In this document: in pieces, positions 11,526 through 23,660 of the stretch | Numbering within the stretch: position 1 is the stretch's first letter | Layout of the letters: each line of letters opens with the position of its first letter | DNA from: Podocnemis expansa | Taxonomy: Eukaryota > Chordata > Testudines > Podocnemididae | Reading direction: 5' to 3' | DNA length: 64,000 nucleotides | NCBI GenBank assembly: GCA_007922195.1 | Contig: ML681992.1 | Span: 40,556,406 to 40,620,405, forward strand | The notes under the pieces: model-generated | What the model was told of the DNA's origin: nothing | Database searches by the model: none | What the model saw: only the letters and a program-made list of their open reading frames with translations | Translations under genes and position numbers: made by a program

Positions 11526-12302
11526 CCATACACAAATGATATTAATTATACTAAAATTAACCATAATAGATCCAGAAAAGAAAAGTGTATTCAAAACACA
11601 AAGAATTGCTATCAAAGTTATACACTGTAACTATGTAATAAAGATAGATAAAAGGGCAGCACAAGGCTATGTTCAAGCATTTTATGGTTCTAATATAAGT
11701 TATTGAAAATAGATTGTTAAAAGAATAACCACAAGAAAAATCACGCATCAACAAAAGAACAGATTCCAACATGATGTTTTTGAAATGTTTAAACTACGAA
11801 TGCTACTGATGGAGCTCACTTCCAAGGAAAATGCTAAATCATCCCTGCCAGAGAGAACTTATCATGGGGCTCAAAACTACTTCTGAAGGGTTTTTTTCTT
11901 AACCTTTGTAATGTTGCATAATATCCATATTTCAAGTAGTCCAAAAAATGTTTCCTGGGGGAGAAGATCCTCAGGCTGTCATCACTATTTTAATTATACA
12001 AGATGTGTGCAGACAGTAAATTTTTCAAGCGAAAAGGCAGAAGCATCCCCAGCAAAGTCCAGCATAAATGAAGTTTTATTCAAATAATTTTCTTCTTAAT
12101 TACATCAACTCTTACTGAGTTTAATGGAAGTTTTATTCATTAAGAATAGCATAATTCTCTCCGTTATATTTATCGGATAGCATTTCATCTTCAAAATGGA
12201 AAAAGAAATGACTAGATTCTTTATCACCTATACTTTCCACTAATGTTCTGTGGTGTTTATTACAAGCTAAAGATGGAGAACATTGTGTAGGAGTCCCTTC
12301 TT
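11526..12302. other. Intronic sequence, no feature recognised
   Basis: No repeat family or exon recognised. Confidence 0.5.
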
Positions 12303-12850
12303 GGGACTTGTCTACAGTGGAGGTGGGGTTCTAGTTTGATCTGAGGCCGCTGAATTACCTAAGGTGAAGGATCACACCAAATTGCTTGCTTCAGGTCCTC
12401 ACTGCTCACATTCCTGAATTACTACCTGCTGTGGGCAGTAGATGCAGGGACTTGTGGAGAGGCAGCCATCCTCTGCCCACTCTCCCTCCCCTCTTCTCTA
12501 AAAAAATAGGGGGGCGCAGGCTGGAAAAGCTTTCTTTGCTGCTTCCTGGAGAGAGAGGAAATAATTGAAAATGTCTCAGGGCTGCAGGCAAGGGAGGAGA
12601 AATGTTGCCATGATAAAGAGCCAGGAAAAATCAGAAAAGCTCTTCTCTGGCTACACGGATCTAAATTGGATTGTAGATTTTGATCTCAGTGCTATTCTGC
12701 TTCCACAGGTGGTGTCTGTAGATCAAATTACAGCTCCATTTTTTTTATTGTTGTTGTTAAAATTTACTGTTCTAACAATGGAGACACAGACTGCAGAAGG
12801 TTAAGGTAAGCAACATTACGTCAAACTTCACTGTCAGTGTAGACCAGGCC
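12303..12850. mobile_element. GGC...GTCTACAC-type non-autonomous transposon
   Basis: Left end GGGACTTGTCTACAGTGG and right end CAGTGTAGACCAGGCC are inverted. The interior is unique in this window and includes paired words such as GATCTGAGGCC and GATTTTGATCTCAGTGC. A clear target duplication is not visible. Confidence 0.65.
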
Positions 12851-13221
12851 TTAGACTTTAGTGAGCGCATTGTTGATTAAGCAATAATAAAGAAATTTGC
12901 TCAGAATAGGTGGGTCTGACCTATGCGCTTTTAAATCTTCTCCTAATTGGATTTAAGATTCTCTTCAAAAGCTAAGAAGCAGTTATTTATTTTAATAATC
13001 ATAAGGATTCTTGACCCAGATTCTATAAGCAGAGGACTAGTCATTTAAATGACAGTGGATTTTTAAGAAAGATGACACCTGGAATATTTATTAATAAAAA
13101 AGAAACAATTTAACCCTATGCAATGAATGTAGTTTACTCATCTGACCAGAAAAAACTGAAAGAAAATAAATTGTCAAGTAAAAGAATAAGATCCCTCCTA
13201 ATATATTAAGCAAATCTGTTT
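12851..13221. other. Intronic sequence, no feature recognised
   Basis: No feature recognised in this short interval. Confidence 0.5.
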
Positions 13222-13502
13222 GGCTATGTTCACACACAAAGTACTTGTTTCAAAACAAGACGTTTCGAAATAATGTGTTATTTCGAAACACCTTACTTTG
13301 AAAGACAAAAAAGTGTCTTCGAAATAAGGGACATGCTATTTCACTTCAGGGGGCTGCAGACCCCCACAGGGTGAGAGGAGCCGGCGGCTCACCCCACCGG
13401 CAAAAAGCCTTGTTTCAAAATGGGAGTATGTCGTGTGGACATGCTGTTTCTTATTTCAAAACAACCTCTGTTTCAAAATAAGATGCCTGTGTGAACACAC
13501 CC
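13222..13502. mobile_element. GGCTATGTTCACAC miniature transposon with TTTCGAAAT interior
   Basis: Inverted ends GGCTATGTTCACAC and GTGTGAACACACCC, flanked by TTT on both sides (13219-13221 and 13503-13505). The interior repeats TTTCGAAATAA-type words in both orientations around a GC-rich core. No coding capacity. Confidence 0.8.
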
Positions 13503-14490
13503 TTTGAGATGAACATAGCTACCAATGCAAATTACAAAACAAAGCACAACTGAGGAGGTAACCTAATTGAAAATCCTTATTTCTTTCACATTATCAGGCA
13601 AACAAAGAATAATTGGTGCATATCTCTATCTTCAAAAGAGAAAATGATAATCAACTGCTAATATAGATTGTGTTTAGGTCACCTTAACAGTAGGCTAGGT
13701 AAGCTAAAATGGAGCTAGGTTTTAGGCTGGCCTCATATTCTCGGTGGAACTTGTCATTATCCAATGTTGTAAGATCTGACTGAGGGAGGAACTCTTCACT
13801 TATGAAGTAGAGAAACAGTATTATTGCTTTCATTTCTAGATCAAAATCAGAGTACCCATTTTCAGGGTTTTATTGTATAGTCCATGTTAAATTTGTCCGT
13901 TAAAAAAAAAGCAATTTATTTTCTCATCTCTTGCGCACAAAACTCCATTGGGTAATCTAAAATGATCTGGCATTGATTTAGATCTGTAGAAATTACTAGC
14001 TGGCGCACTCAGAAAGAAGAGCGAATCTCCAGGAATGGGTCAATGTGGCAGGCTACACACAGGTCAAGTGCATTGGAAATGGCTGAGATTTTCCAGCTGT
14101 ACCAGTGCCACATAGCAGGACTATTCTGGGCAATAAAGGAACAAATCTATGTTACAGGACACCAACAAAGCTGATCGTAAACACAAGCAATGCAACTGCT
14201 CTGGAAAGATGTGATTCATGTTCTGCCTTAATCTTCTACTCTAACAACTGAACTCTTCACTTTACTTCCTTTGAGCAGCTGGGCAAAACGCTCTTCAAAC
14301 TCAATCTTATAGATCCGTTTTCTGACACATGAAAAAACTGAAGAAATCTAACTTTTTTTTTGCTTTTCCAGTTCATAAGCTTGGGTCATACAAGACACAA
14401 TGGACCTAAGGCTTGCTTTTCCAGAGCTGTACTGAATTGTGCAACACAGGGAAGATTGTTTGCACCAGACTTGCAGAAAGAGCTGGTAGA
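13503..14490. other. Intronic sequence, no feature recognised
   Basis: No repeat family or exon recognised. Confidence 0.5.
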
Positions 14491-14778
14491 GTGCTTGTCT
14501 ACACCTGAAATTGGAAAGTGGCACAGCTGTGTCTCCATTACTGTAGCACTTCAATCTAGACACTGTTCACTGATGGGAGGAGTACTCCTGTCAGCATAGA
14601 TAAACCACCTCTTTGAGAGGCGGTATGCTAGGTCAATGGAAAAATCCTTCTAACACTGTTGTTGACACTGGGGATTAATCTGACTTAAATGCTTTGCTCA
14701 GGGGTGTGGATTTTTCATATCCAAGTGACATGTTTAAGACAACTTAATTTTCTAAGATAGATCATGTCTAAGTAACAA
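14491..14778. mobile_element. GCTTGTCTACAC-type miniature transposon, degenerate
   Basis: Left end TGCTTGTCTACACCTGAAATTGG. The middle has GATGGGAGGAGTACTCCTGTCAG, and a later CAGGGGTGTGGATTTTTCATA block typical of such sauropsid elements. The right end is eroded (ATAGATCATGTCTAAG). Limits are approximate. Confidence 0.5.
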
Positions 14779-16464
14779 GATATTTTTAATAGGCATTTTT
14801 CTGATCATAACTGTACCAAAATTATTCTTAACTAGAACTAAATATTGGGATTTCAATAGACTTTACATTTTAAATATTTAACAAACATATCTTTCTACCT
14901 TGGCAATTATATGTACTCAGTTACCATGAGATCCAAGTATTTGTGATATTTTCCTTACAACATCTCTTTGAAGTAGGCAAGTACTACTGTACCTATTGAA
15001 ACTACTTTAATTTAAAGATCAATGACTTTTTTTGTGACGCCTGAAGATCAAAAGTCAGAAGCTATATAATATGACTTGTTTTTCTTAAATAAAGTGATTA
15101 AAAAAAACCAATTATGGGTAAAGGAATGGAAGGATTTAAATGTAAGATACAAGGACACAGAACAAATCTAATAACTGTGAAGCTCTAAGTAAATTGCATA
15201 ATGGCTTCAAAACATAAGATCACTAAAGACACAGTACTAGGTTGAGCTGACTCACTGTAAAATAAAAAGACTTGTTTCAGATTTGATCAGTGTTGTATTG
15301 TGAGCATACTTGAACTTACTGACAAAGGCATAATTTTACCATCAGAATTAGAAATGCATAGTTCTCTTCCACTACAAAACCCAGCCAGCCAGTCAACCAA
15401 CCATATCCAGTTTAAAAAATATGAGTATACCAGTGAATTAATAATCCCTTGGATCTAAGAGACATATATGCAATCAATCAAGATATATTTCATTTCTTTT
15501 TTAGTCCACTTAACAGTGCAAAATACACAGGTGTATTTAGTGGCATATGTTTACACAGACTTGCTATGAAGAACAAAAAGGACTTACAAATTTAAATTGT
15601 TTTACTTTCTCAGATAGTGTACTCCATGCATAATGCACCATAATTTGTCCTAAATGTTACTGTATTTTAAAAATAGAAGATAACTGAAAATCTCTCTCCA
15701 CTATGTTGGTTGCCTTATTTTTCTTAATGCAATACTTAATGGAATTCTACACTCCTTGGAATCTTTGTCTGAACAAAGTTACGCCAACCAACATTTAATT
15801 CAATAACTTCAGTGGTATGTTTTTCATTGTATACTTTCCCACGCAACTTTCTACGTCATCATAGTGTGAGCATAACCTTGTTTCTGAGAAAAAAATGAGA
15901 TACATGTTATGAGAAGGCTTTCAAATTAATATGCAAAACTAGAAACAGTACTGTTTACAGAAGGAAAAAGGATATCATGAAATTTTAATGTCAATAGTGG
16001 CAGTTTCTTTCTTTCTAGTTCTGCCTTCATTCATGAGACTGTAATACGACACAACCCTTTTTATCTTTAGCAGATAATCTGAAGTCATGCCTTTTCTGTG
16101 GTCAATGTAAAAGGGACTGAGCGCTTTCAGGTTAGTTCCTCATCAAGAACAATGTCAATCCCCAAATGACAATCACAACTGACCCTCTTGCTGCTGGCTC
16201 AATAGAAAAGAAATGACTGAATATGCATGACAATTTGTGGATGACTTCCTGGTGTGGGGATAACTATCGAGATGCCAAATTCAGGACAGCCTGCAAGAAA
16301 CAGGGTGGACACACCCCAAAACTGGGTTTTACTCTATCATTAGATTTCACCAAGCCAGTAACAAAAGAGGGCTTTTGTGTATTAGTTGACAGACAGCCAT
16401 ATAACAGTCCCTGGGGAATCTAGCCCCTGGTTATCACCCACACACCTAGTTTTTATCATGAGAG
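14779..16464. other. Intronic sequence with a possible MIR remnant and an unclassified block
   Basis: 14948-15060 resembles the antisense MIR/L2 word order (TTACAACATCTCTTTGAAGTAGGCAAGTACTACTG in part), at low confidence. 16223-16440 has a 66-aa ORF and a different base composition from its surroundings. It may be a fragment of an LTR or other repeat, but no second copy is in the window. Nothing else recognised. Confidence 0.35.
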
Positions 16465-16651
16465 GTTACTGAAAACGAAATTCTCCTTCGAGCACTGCTC
16501 ACATCATTCAGTTACAGGTGTCTATGTGCCACAGAGCACAGTAGCTCGGAAAGTCTTTAGTGTTAGCCTGTCAGGTCATGGCACACGGCCAATGCCCCCT
16601 CCATGCAACGGCCGCGGCTATATAGGTGACTGTGACCCTGACCCTCCCAGT
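16465..16651. repeat. DIRS-B left inverted terminal repeat
   Basis: Inverted partner of 21346-21537. It contains CTATATAGG, possibly the promoter TATA element for gag. Confidence 0.85.
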
Positions 16652-16733
16652 TCCTTTTTCCGCCATCAGCGTTGGTTTGGATCAGCATTATCTTGCGAAA
16701 TGTAAGGGCCTGTTCTTTCACACGAAATTTGAA

Positions 16734-18262
16734 ATGCCAGGATTCAAGCTGTACTTAGGATGCTGCAAGGCTTTCCCGATGGACGATACACACGAGAAGT
16801 GCCTTGCTTGCTTGGATGAGTCCCACATCACAGCGGACTGCCCCATCTGCCGATCCTTCAAGCAGAGGACTCGGCTGGAAAGGGATCGTCGCTTCCACCT
16901 CATTTCAGGGACCAGAGCCACTCCACTCGAAAGCGGCCGAGCCGTCAGTGCTCTGCCAGACCCTCCATCGGCCCGGGCTCAAGCTTCCCGCTGATCCCCG
17001 GTACTAGGCCCAAGATCTCAGCCCTCCATGGTACCTTCTAGGCACTGACCTCGCCAGTCTCCCGGTAGCCTCCCAGCCACCCCGAGCAGGGCCCTGGTTC
17101 AGGCACTGGCTTGCCAAAGGTGCTTAAATCCGGCTTCAGCGCAGAACACAAGGCAACCGGCCACAACAGCACCACCTCCCTCGGCGCCGCTGGACACGGT
17201 ACCGCCCACAAGTCTGGCACTGCCAGCAAGCCCGGTGCCGCCACCAAGCCAGGTACCACTGGACCTGGCACCGTAGCTGATAACCCCACTTCCGGTACCG
17301 TCACTTCCGGGAACACCTGGCCCCCTCATAATGCCTATGCTGCCATCGAGGTCCCCGCACAACGAATGGACTCTCAACTGGCTGAATGCAAGTGTTCCGC
17401 ATCGTCCAGGAACGCTGGCAAATGCCTTCCTCGATCCCACCAGTGCCAAAATAGCGGACAAGAAATATTCCGTCTCCCCGGAAGGTTTTCCCTTCCTATT
17501 TCACCACCAGGCCCCGGGGTCCTTGGTGGTCGACGCAGTCAACCAAAGGGAGAGACAAGGCCAACTTAGCACCACCCCCAAGAACAAGGAGGCAAGGAGG
17601 CTCGACCTGCTTGGCAGGAAAGTTTACTCCTCGACCGCCCTCCAGCTGTGCATCTCAAACCATTCTGCTTTGATGATGTGCTACATCTTCAACTGTGGGA
17701 AGCTCTACAAAATCTCCAATCGGTCATCCCCGAGGATCGCCTGAGAGACTTCAAAGCGATGCTGGACGAGGGAGAGAGAGCATCCAGGGAAGCGCTTGTG
17801 GCAACCTGAGATGCAGTGGATACGGTGGCATGCACAATGGCATCGGCAGTGGTGATGCGCCGTTTGGCCTGGCTCCAGAACTCCGGCCTCTCCACGCAGA
17901 TGCAACAAATTATTCAGGACCTTCCCTTCGAAGGACCCGATCACTTTGCATGTTCCACAGACACGAAGCTGCATGGTATGAAGGGCTCGAGGGCCACTTT
18001 GAGGTCCCTCGGGATCTACACCCCGCAACCTGTTAGACGCTCCTCGAAGTCACATCAGCTACAACAGCAGCTACAGCAACTGAAACAACAGCCGCAGCTG
18101 CAGACCCAGTTTCCGAGATCTCTCCAGTTTCCTCAGCACCACCTCGGGGACCTGGACAAGGATAAACGCCGGGCAGGTAAAGGGGGTAAGCTGGGTGCCT
18201 CCCAGTCAGGGCAGCATGGACAGGGGTTGGACCATTTGTTGGGCCGCAAACAGCATTTTTGA
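16734..18262 (+). pseudogene. DIRS-B gag-like gene, broken
   Basis: ATG 16734 (MPGFKLYLGCCKAFP) opens the frame, with a cysteine/histidine cluster HEKCLACLDESHITADCPIC that looks like a nucleic-acid-binding zinc knuckle. This first frame stops at 16992-16994. A long P/T/G-rich linker follows in another frame. Gag resumes at 17331-17744 with SLVVDAVNQRER and LDLLGRKVYSSTALQL, then ends in a stop. The C-terminal part at 17816-18262 carries MDTVACTMASAVVMRRLAW and IIQDLPFEG, followed by a glutamine-rich run. Three frames are used, so no full product can be made. The assignment rests on DIRS-A similarity and position before RT. Confidence 0.8.
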
Positions 18263-18960
18263 CGGTCCCTGAGGGCAGTGCTGCACAGCCCCTGTTCTCC
18301 GCCCACTGCCTCCGCCACTTCGCCCCACAGTGGACACGGGTCACTTCGAACCAGTCGGTCCTCGACACAGGAGCAAGAGGATATGCCATCCAGTTCCTCT
18401 CAACCCCCCAGGAGAGGAAACCATCCCCTCCCATAATCCCAGAGAACCCCGATCTACTAGGCAAGCTCAAGGCCGTATGCCAAAAGTTACTCTCCCTCGG
18501 AGCCATCGAACAAGGCTCCCAAGGGGGAACGTGGCAGAGGGTTCTATTCCCACTACTTCCTGGCCCCCAAACCCAAGAGGGACCTACAGCCCATCCTAGA
18601 CCTCAGAGCTGTCAACAAAAACATAAAGAAAATAAAATTCTGCATGATTTCCCTACCGCAGATCATTCCCTCCCTGTCTCCAGGAGCGTGGTTCGCAGCC
18701 TGCGACCTAAAGGACGCTTGCTTCCATCTAGCCATCTGGCCCCACCACAGGCGGTTCCTCAGGTTTGTAGAGGCACAACGACATTACCAGTTTACCGCCC
18801 TCCCCTTCGGGTTATTGCTAGCCCCCAGGGTGTTCACAAAGTGTGTCACACCGGTTGCAGCGCTCCTATGCAGGAGGGGTGTAAGAATCTACCCCTACCT
18901 GGACGACTGGCTCATAGTGGGCAAGTGAAGTTGACAAATACAAGGCCATGTCGATGTCGT
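18259..18960 (+). pseudogene. DIRS-B reverse transcriptase, broken
   Basis: The N-terminal part (RHFAPQWTRVTSNQSVLDT) reads in one frame from 18259. Near 18536 the frame moves by one base to HYFLAPKPKRDLQPILDL and AVNKNIKKIKFCMISLPQ. The catalytic core follows: CDLKDACFHLAI (motif A), ALPFGLLLAPRVFTK (motif B), and YLDDWLI (motif C, 18893-18913). TGA at 18926-18928 ends the frame. The residual thumb region (MNLCKFLGFRINLEKSKLCP) continues from 18962 in the same frame. All catalytic aspartates are kept, so inactivation is by stops and frameshifts. Confidence 0.9.
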
Positions 18961-19089
18961 AATGAACCTGTGCAAGTTCCTGGGCTTCCGTATAAACTTG
19001 GAAAAATCCAAGCTTTGCCCCAACCAGGACACAGAGTTCATTGGTGCACGCCTGGACTCTCGGCAAAGCATCGCATCCTTGCCCCGTCA

Positions 19090-19984
19090 GCATTTCGGTT
19101 CATCTGCACCATCATCACGGAACTCCAGGCGCTTGGGCTGACCACAGCGCACAGATGCATGCAGCTCCTGGTGCACATGGCAGCGGCCACATCGGTAATC
19201 CAAACAGCCCCCCTGCGAATGCGACCGTTCCAGCTCTGGTTCGCCACAAGCTTCCGACCAGAACGGGACTGTCTTGACAAGGTAATCTCGGTACCTCAGC
19301 ATGCCCTGGAGTCCCTCCAAAACTGGCGGGACCCCGACTTCGCAATGGGGGGAATCCCGTTTAGGGAGTCCAAACCTGCAGTAACCCTGATAATGGATGC
19401 TTCCAACCTGGGCTGGGGCACCCACCTGTCTGGGGGCCGCTCCACACAAGGCGCCTGGAGCCCCGAGGATGGTTTCCTCCACATAAATGTGAAGGAGCTC
19501 AGGGCCATCAGACTGGCCTGCATGACCTTCCTGGACCAGATCCAGGGCAGAATGGTCCAAATCCTCTCAGACAACACAGCAGCCATGTTCTACATGAACC
19601 GCCAAGGGGGAGTCCGCTCCTCGGCCCTATGCGAGGAAGCTGTGGCAACTAGTGATAGACCATCACTTTGTGCCAACTGCCGCCCATCTTCCTGGACTGG
19701 ACAATGGCATAGCGGACTCACTCAGCAGAAAGCTGCTGGTGAATCACGAGTGGTCCCTCCACAACGAGGTTTTCTCCCTGCTGACAATCAGGTGGGGAAC
19801 CCCTCAGATCGACCTCTTTGCCACGGTGCAGAACCACAAATCTCCTCGGTTCTGCTCCCTCCGAGGTCGGGAGAAGGGGTCTCTCAGCGATGCCTTTCTC
19901 TTCAACTGGTCAGGAGTCCTAATGTACGCCACCTTCCCGCCAATTCCCGATTCACAGGGTGCTTCTGAAGGTCCTCACAGATGA
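19090..19984 (+). pseudogene. DIRS-B RNase H region, broken
   Basis: From about 19095 the frame returns to that of 18259. It reads TLIMDASNLGWGTHLSGG (first catalytic D), LHINVKELRAIRLACMTF (E) and VQILSDNTAAMFYMN (D), an RNase H arrangement. Near 19645 the frame shifts again to MIDHHFVPTAAHLPGLDNGI and ADSLSR, then TIRWGTPQIDLFAT, typical of the C-terminal part of DIRS pol. A stop follows at 19982-19984. It would degrade the RNA strand during cDNA synthesis. Confidence 0.85.
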
Positions 19985-21125
19985 GGCACTCATCATCCTG
20001 ATAGCCCCAGAAACACTGGTTCCCTCTCCTACAAGACATGTCAGTGAGGACCCCGCTCCGCCTCCCACGGTGGGCAGACCTTCTGACACAGGACTCGGGA
20101 TGCCTTCGGCACCCCAACCCGGGCCTTCTGCACTTGACAGCCTGGATGCTCTCTGGCTCAGCGAGCAAGAGAGAGACTGCTCAGATAGGGGTAAAAAGGT
20201 CCTGGTTGGTAGCAGAAAACTCTCCACCAGGTCCACCTATATCGCAAAATGGAATTACTTCTCCACTTGGTGCCATGATAAAAACATAGACCCTATCTCC
20301 GCACCAGTACAGGCAACCTTAGATTACCTTCTTGACCTAAAGGAGAAAGGCCTATCCCTGTCATCATTGAAAGTGTATTTGGCAGCAATCTCGGCCTTTC
20401 ACCAGACGACAGATGGGGTCCCACTCTTCTCACACCCCGTCTGCCATAGATTCCTGAAAGGAGTGGAAAAACTTTTTCCCCACGTCTGTAACCCCACCCC
20501 GCAGTGGGACCTGAACATGGTGCTACGGGCTCGGACAGAACTGCCGTATGAGCCCTTAAGACTCAGCCACCCTGCTAGTGCTGTCCTGGAAGGTGGCTTT
20601 CCTGGTGGCCATTACATCAGCCAGAGCTACAAGCCCTATCCTCTGAACCCCCATATACGGTTTTCTTTCCCGACAAGGTGATCCTGCATCACCACCCCTC
20701 GTTCCTGCCCAAGGTCGCCATCCCCTTCCACATGAACCAAGAAATCTGCCTGCCGGTGTTTCATCCAGACCCACAGGCGACAGAAAACCAGAGACGGTGG
20801 CACGCCCTGGATGTGAGGAGAGCGCTCCTAACCTACATCAAGCGCACCCAATCCTTCCGCAAGACCCCCCCAACTGTTTGTGGCGGTTGCGGAACGCATG
20901 AGAGGTTCCCCGGTATCCTCCCAATGCGTCTCCAAGTGGATTGTGAACTGCATTAAAGTCTGCTACAGAAGGTCAAACACGCCTCTCCCAGAGACTGAGA
21001 GAGCCCACTCTACCAGAGCTCAGGTGTCTTCCATGGCCTTCCTCGCTAAGGTCCCGATCCAAGAGATCTGCAGGGCTGCTACGTGGTCGTTGGTACATAC
21101 CGTCAAGACGCACTATGAAAAATGA
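19959..21125 (+). pseudogene. DIRS-B tyrosine recombinase, broken
   Basis: The N-terminal SAM-like part is open from 19959: STRSTYIAKWNYFSTWCHDK, ATLDYLLDLKEKGLSLSSLK, SHPVCHRFLKGVEKLFP. After about 20530 the frame changes twice, through KVAFLVAITSARATSP (box-A arginine) to KVILHHHPSFLPKVAIPFH. A third change near 20880 gives AHSTRAQVSSMAFLAKVPI and TWSLVHTVKTHYEK, with the HxxR pair and nucleophile Y of tyrosine recombinases. DIRS elements use this enzyme instead of a DDE integrase. The reading frame overlaps the end of the RNase H frame, as is usual in DIRS. Not translatable as one protein. Confidence 0.88.
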
Positions 21126-21203
21126 TGCCGCTGTGGGCAGAGCTATACTCAGTCTGGGTAGACTGTAACTCCTCCCACCATCCTTGGGTACGGCTAGCAG
21201 TAA

Positions 21204-21302
21204 CCTGTAACTGAATGATGTGAGCAGCACTCGAAGGAGAACAGTTGGTTACTCACCGTAACCGTCCTTCTTGGAGATGGGCTGCTCACATACATTCAGG
21301 TC
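21204..21302. repeat. DIRS-B internal complementary region
   Basis: CCTGTAACTGAATGATGTGA... is almost the exact reverse complement of the outer left end (16480-16525). GTTACTCACCGTAACCGTCC...ACATTCAGG is the reverse complement of the outer right end (21485-21537). Confidence 0.9.
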
Positions 21303-21345
21303 CCTCCCACTGTCCCCTCTAACAGAGCTGGCAAAGGTATATGGG

Positions 21346-21537
21346 ACTGGGAGGGTCAGGGTCACGGTCACCTATATAGCCGTAGCTGCAGCGTGGAGGG
21401 GGCGCTGGCTGTGCACCCTGCCCTGACAGACTAACGCTAAAGACTTTCCGAGCTACCGTGCACTGCCGCACGTAGACACCTGTAATTGAATGTATGTGAG
21501 CAGCCCATCTCCAAGAAGAATGGTTACGGTGAGTAAC
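21346..21537. repeat. DIRS-B right inverted terminal repeat
   Basis: Reverse complement of 16465-16651, ending near GGTGAGTAAC. Confidence 0.85.
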
Positions 21538-22384
21538 AAACCGTTCATCATATATAAAATTCTTCCAGTCCCAAGGGATGAACCACTTTTCCATGTCAAT
21601 GTATAATTCATATCTTACCAAAACAATCATGCTGCCAATCATTTAATAACCAAAAATTAAAGGTTTAATAAGATAAAAAGAAGAATATTGTTAAATGGTT
21701 AAAAACAATCATGTCCATTATAAATGCTTTTCTGAGTTTTAAGGTCAGGATAATAGCTGTAATGTTAAATCTATTATCTTGTAATAAGTTTCTCTGGTTC
21801 ACGCAACCAGGTTAGGGGGTCATTCAATCCCATGTTCAAAAGCTTCTTTAAAAAAATCACATTCCAGAGATAAAAAGCAAGAATGGAGAATGATGTCACA
21901 GACTGCAATTTATAGCTTAGTCCATGTACATGATCAGTTACTGACCAATATGGAGTTTAAAGTCACAGGGGCATGGAAATGATTGATACAAGATGGAATC
22001 CTAGATCACATGTCTTCCTCACATGCTTTACTGAACCACAGCAGTAGCCATTGACTCCATATTGTCTGAGGTGTCCTCAGAAATGGCTTGTTGAAGAGCT
22101 GATTAGCCAGTGATGGCTAGTCTGAATGAAAATTTGTGTGTGTGTTGTGTGTGTGTGTGGGGGGGGGGAATGTTAGTCAGGAACATAATACCTTTGATAT
22201 ACAAATAGTCAATTTCAGATAGCTAGATGATACAAGCATATAAACAGGATGATCATTCTCAGCAGATTACAACTTTCTCATACTGACATACTTTGTATCA
22301 CAATTTGTACAATTGTGCAACAGTGGTGTTAAGGTTGAAAGCAGATGTAGCATGTAGGATTTCAATGAGTTTTTGATGCATGTT
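21538..22384. other. Intronic sequence with a TG microsatellite
   Basis: A (TG)n tract runs from about 22135 to 22170 and ends in a G run. Nothing else recognised. Confidence 0.6.
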
Positions 22385-23660
22385 TTAACCTCTTCCAAAG
22401 GTATACGGAAACATGTCCACCACTCCTTTTTCCAGCTCCTGGAACAAGCAAAAGTGGTCTGTCAAAGAAGGTGGCGGTGGCACAGCTGTTTTATCTGGTG
22501 AAGACAATGATATAACCATAGGTGTTATGTCTTCCTCTGGGTCTCCTTTCTGATCTTCTGTTTTTTGTTTTTGTTTTGTTTTTGAAGATTCTGAGGCCCA
22601 TGATACTGTGGCCAAGGAAGCATGCTTGGGAGATTCTCCATCGATGCTTGGTGCCCTTGAGGCAGGCTGTCAGTATGCTGCCCAGGGGCTCCAGTATCGG
22701 ACCTGGTAGAGGCGCCCAAGAGTTTCCATAACAGGATGGGGGGGGGTGGTACCATCTGCTAGTACATTCCTGGATCCTGTTGATAGTGGGTTCCATATGA
22801 ACTTGGGAGTACTGCAAAAGTCCTGTCTTGCTGCCCGATCTCTTGCTTGACATTGGAGAGACATGGTGGGGAAATAGTGTGAAAACACACTGTAATTGGC
22901 TATGACTCAGTGCCTTGATCTCTGTATCAAGAGGCAGGAAGTTAGATACTTATAATACACTCAGGTCACTGGCCTGATGGAATTCTGCAGAAACTTGAGT
23001 ATCCCAGTGTCAGTGGTGGCAACAGGGGAAATGGGGACCTTGCTTGCCTGCACTGGTCTGACTAGTGCCGGATAGGCTGATGTCATTGGCTGTACCAATG
23101 TTGACTCATATACTGAAAGCATGTTAGGATGTGTCAAAGATATAATGCCTGTGCCCAAAGAGTTCATAGGCTTACTGAGGGTAAAGTACACTGATCATTC
23201 CCATGAGGTGTGAGTGCCAGATGATCTTCGTGTTACCAGTGCCAAAGATGCAGAAAGAGATGTTGATCATTTTTAGTTATCCCTGGGCTCATTGATGGAA
23301 GTTTCTACTCTCTTTTTCAACTTATGAGGAGCCCACAGACCTACCATTCTTCAAAGTCAAAGGCTGTGGGGAAAATAACACTTGCCAGAGGGCTGAGGTC
23401 AGAGATCCGCCTCCACAAAGATGATTGTCTGGCTTGGCTTTCTGTCCTTATGGTATCTTAGTCAATGTTACTGGCAAAGGGAAAACTTTTGTTGGATGCA
23501 GCCCTTGCTGAGGCAGCAGATGCACTGGGACCACTTGTCCTCAAAGACAACTGCCTTGCTGTAAATGTGACTCTGCTAAAAGCCTGGAAGTTGGGTGTAT
23601 TCTTGTCCAGGAAGGTCCCCATCCTCACTGTGGTTCAGCACAAAACCAAAACATTTTCTT
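22385..23660 (-). pseudogene. Probable DIRS gag remnant on the minus strand
   Basis: Minus-strand frames give a serine/proline-rich series: LYQVRYWSPWAAY, SIDGESPKHASLAT, then DPEEDITPMVISLSSPDKTA and LFQELEKGVVDM. This word order resembles the variable middle of sauropsid DIRS gag, where an SPDEAV-like motif precedes a QELL...RVA motif. There are many stops and no RT or recombinase next to it. Family assignment is from memory, and an unrelated serine-rich coincidence is possible. Confidence 0.45.

Larger units (their letters stand above)
16465..21537 (+). mobile_element. DIRS-type retrotransposon B, structurally complete, frameshifted
   Basis: Inverted terminal repeats 16465-16651 and 21346-21537 share GTGTCTATGTGCC / GTGTCTACGTGCG, GTAGCTCGGAAAGTCTTTAG and GGCTATATAGGTGAC. 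An internal complementary region lies at 21204-21302. Between are gag, reverse transcriptase with YLDDWLI, RNase H, and a tyrosine recombinase with the HxxR and Y residues, in the usual DIRS order. It lacks LTRs in direct orientation and an obvious target duplication, as expected for recombinase-based integration. Stops and at least five frame changes show it is dead. Confidence 0.92.
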
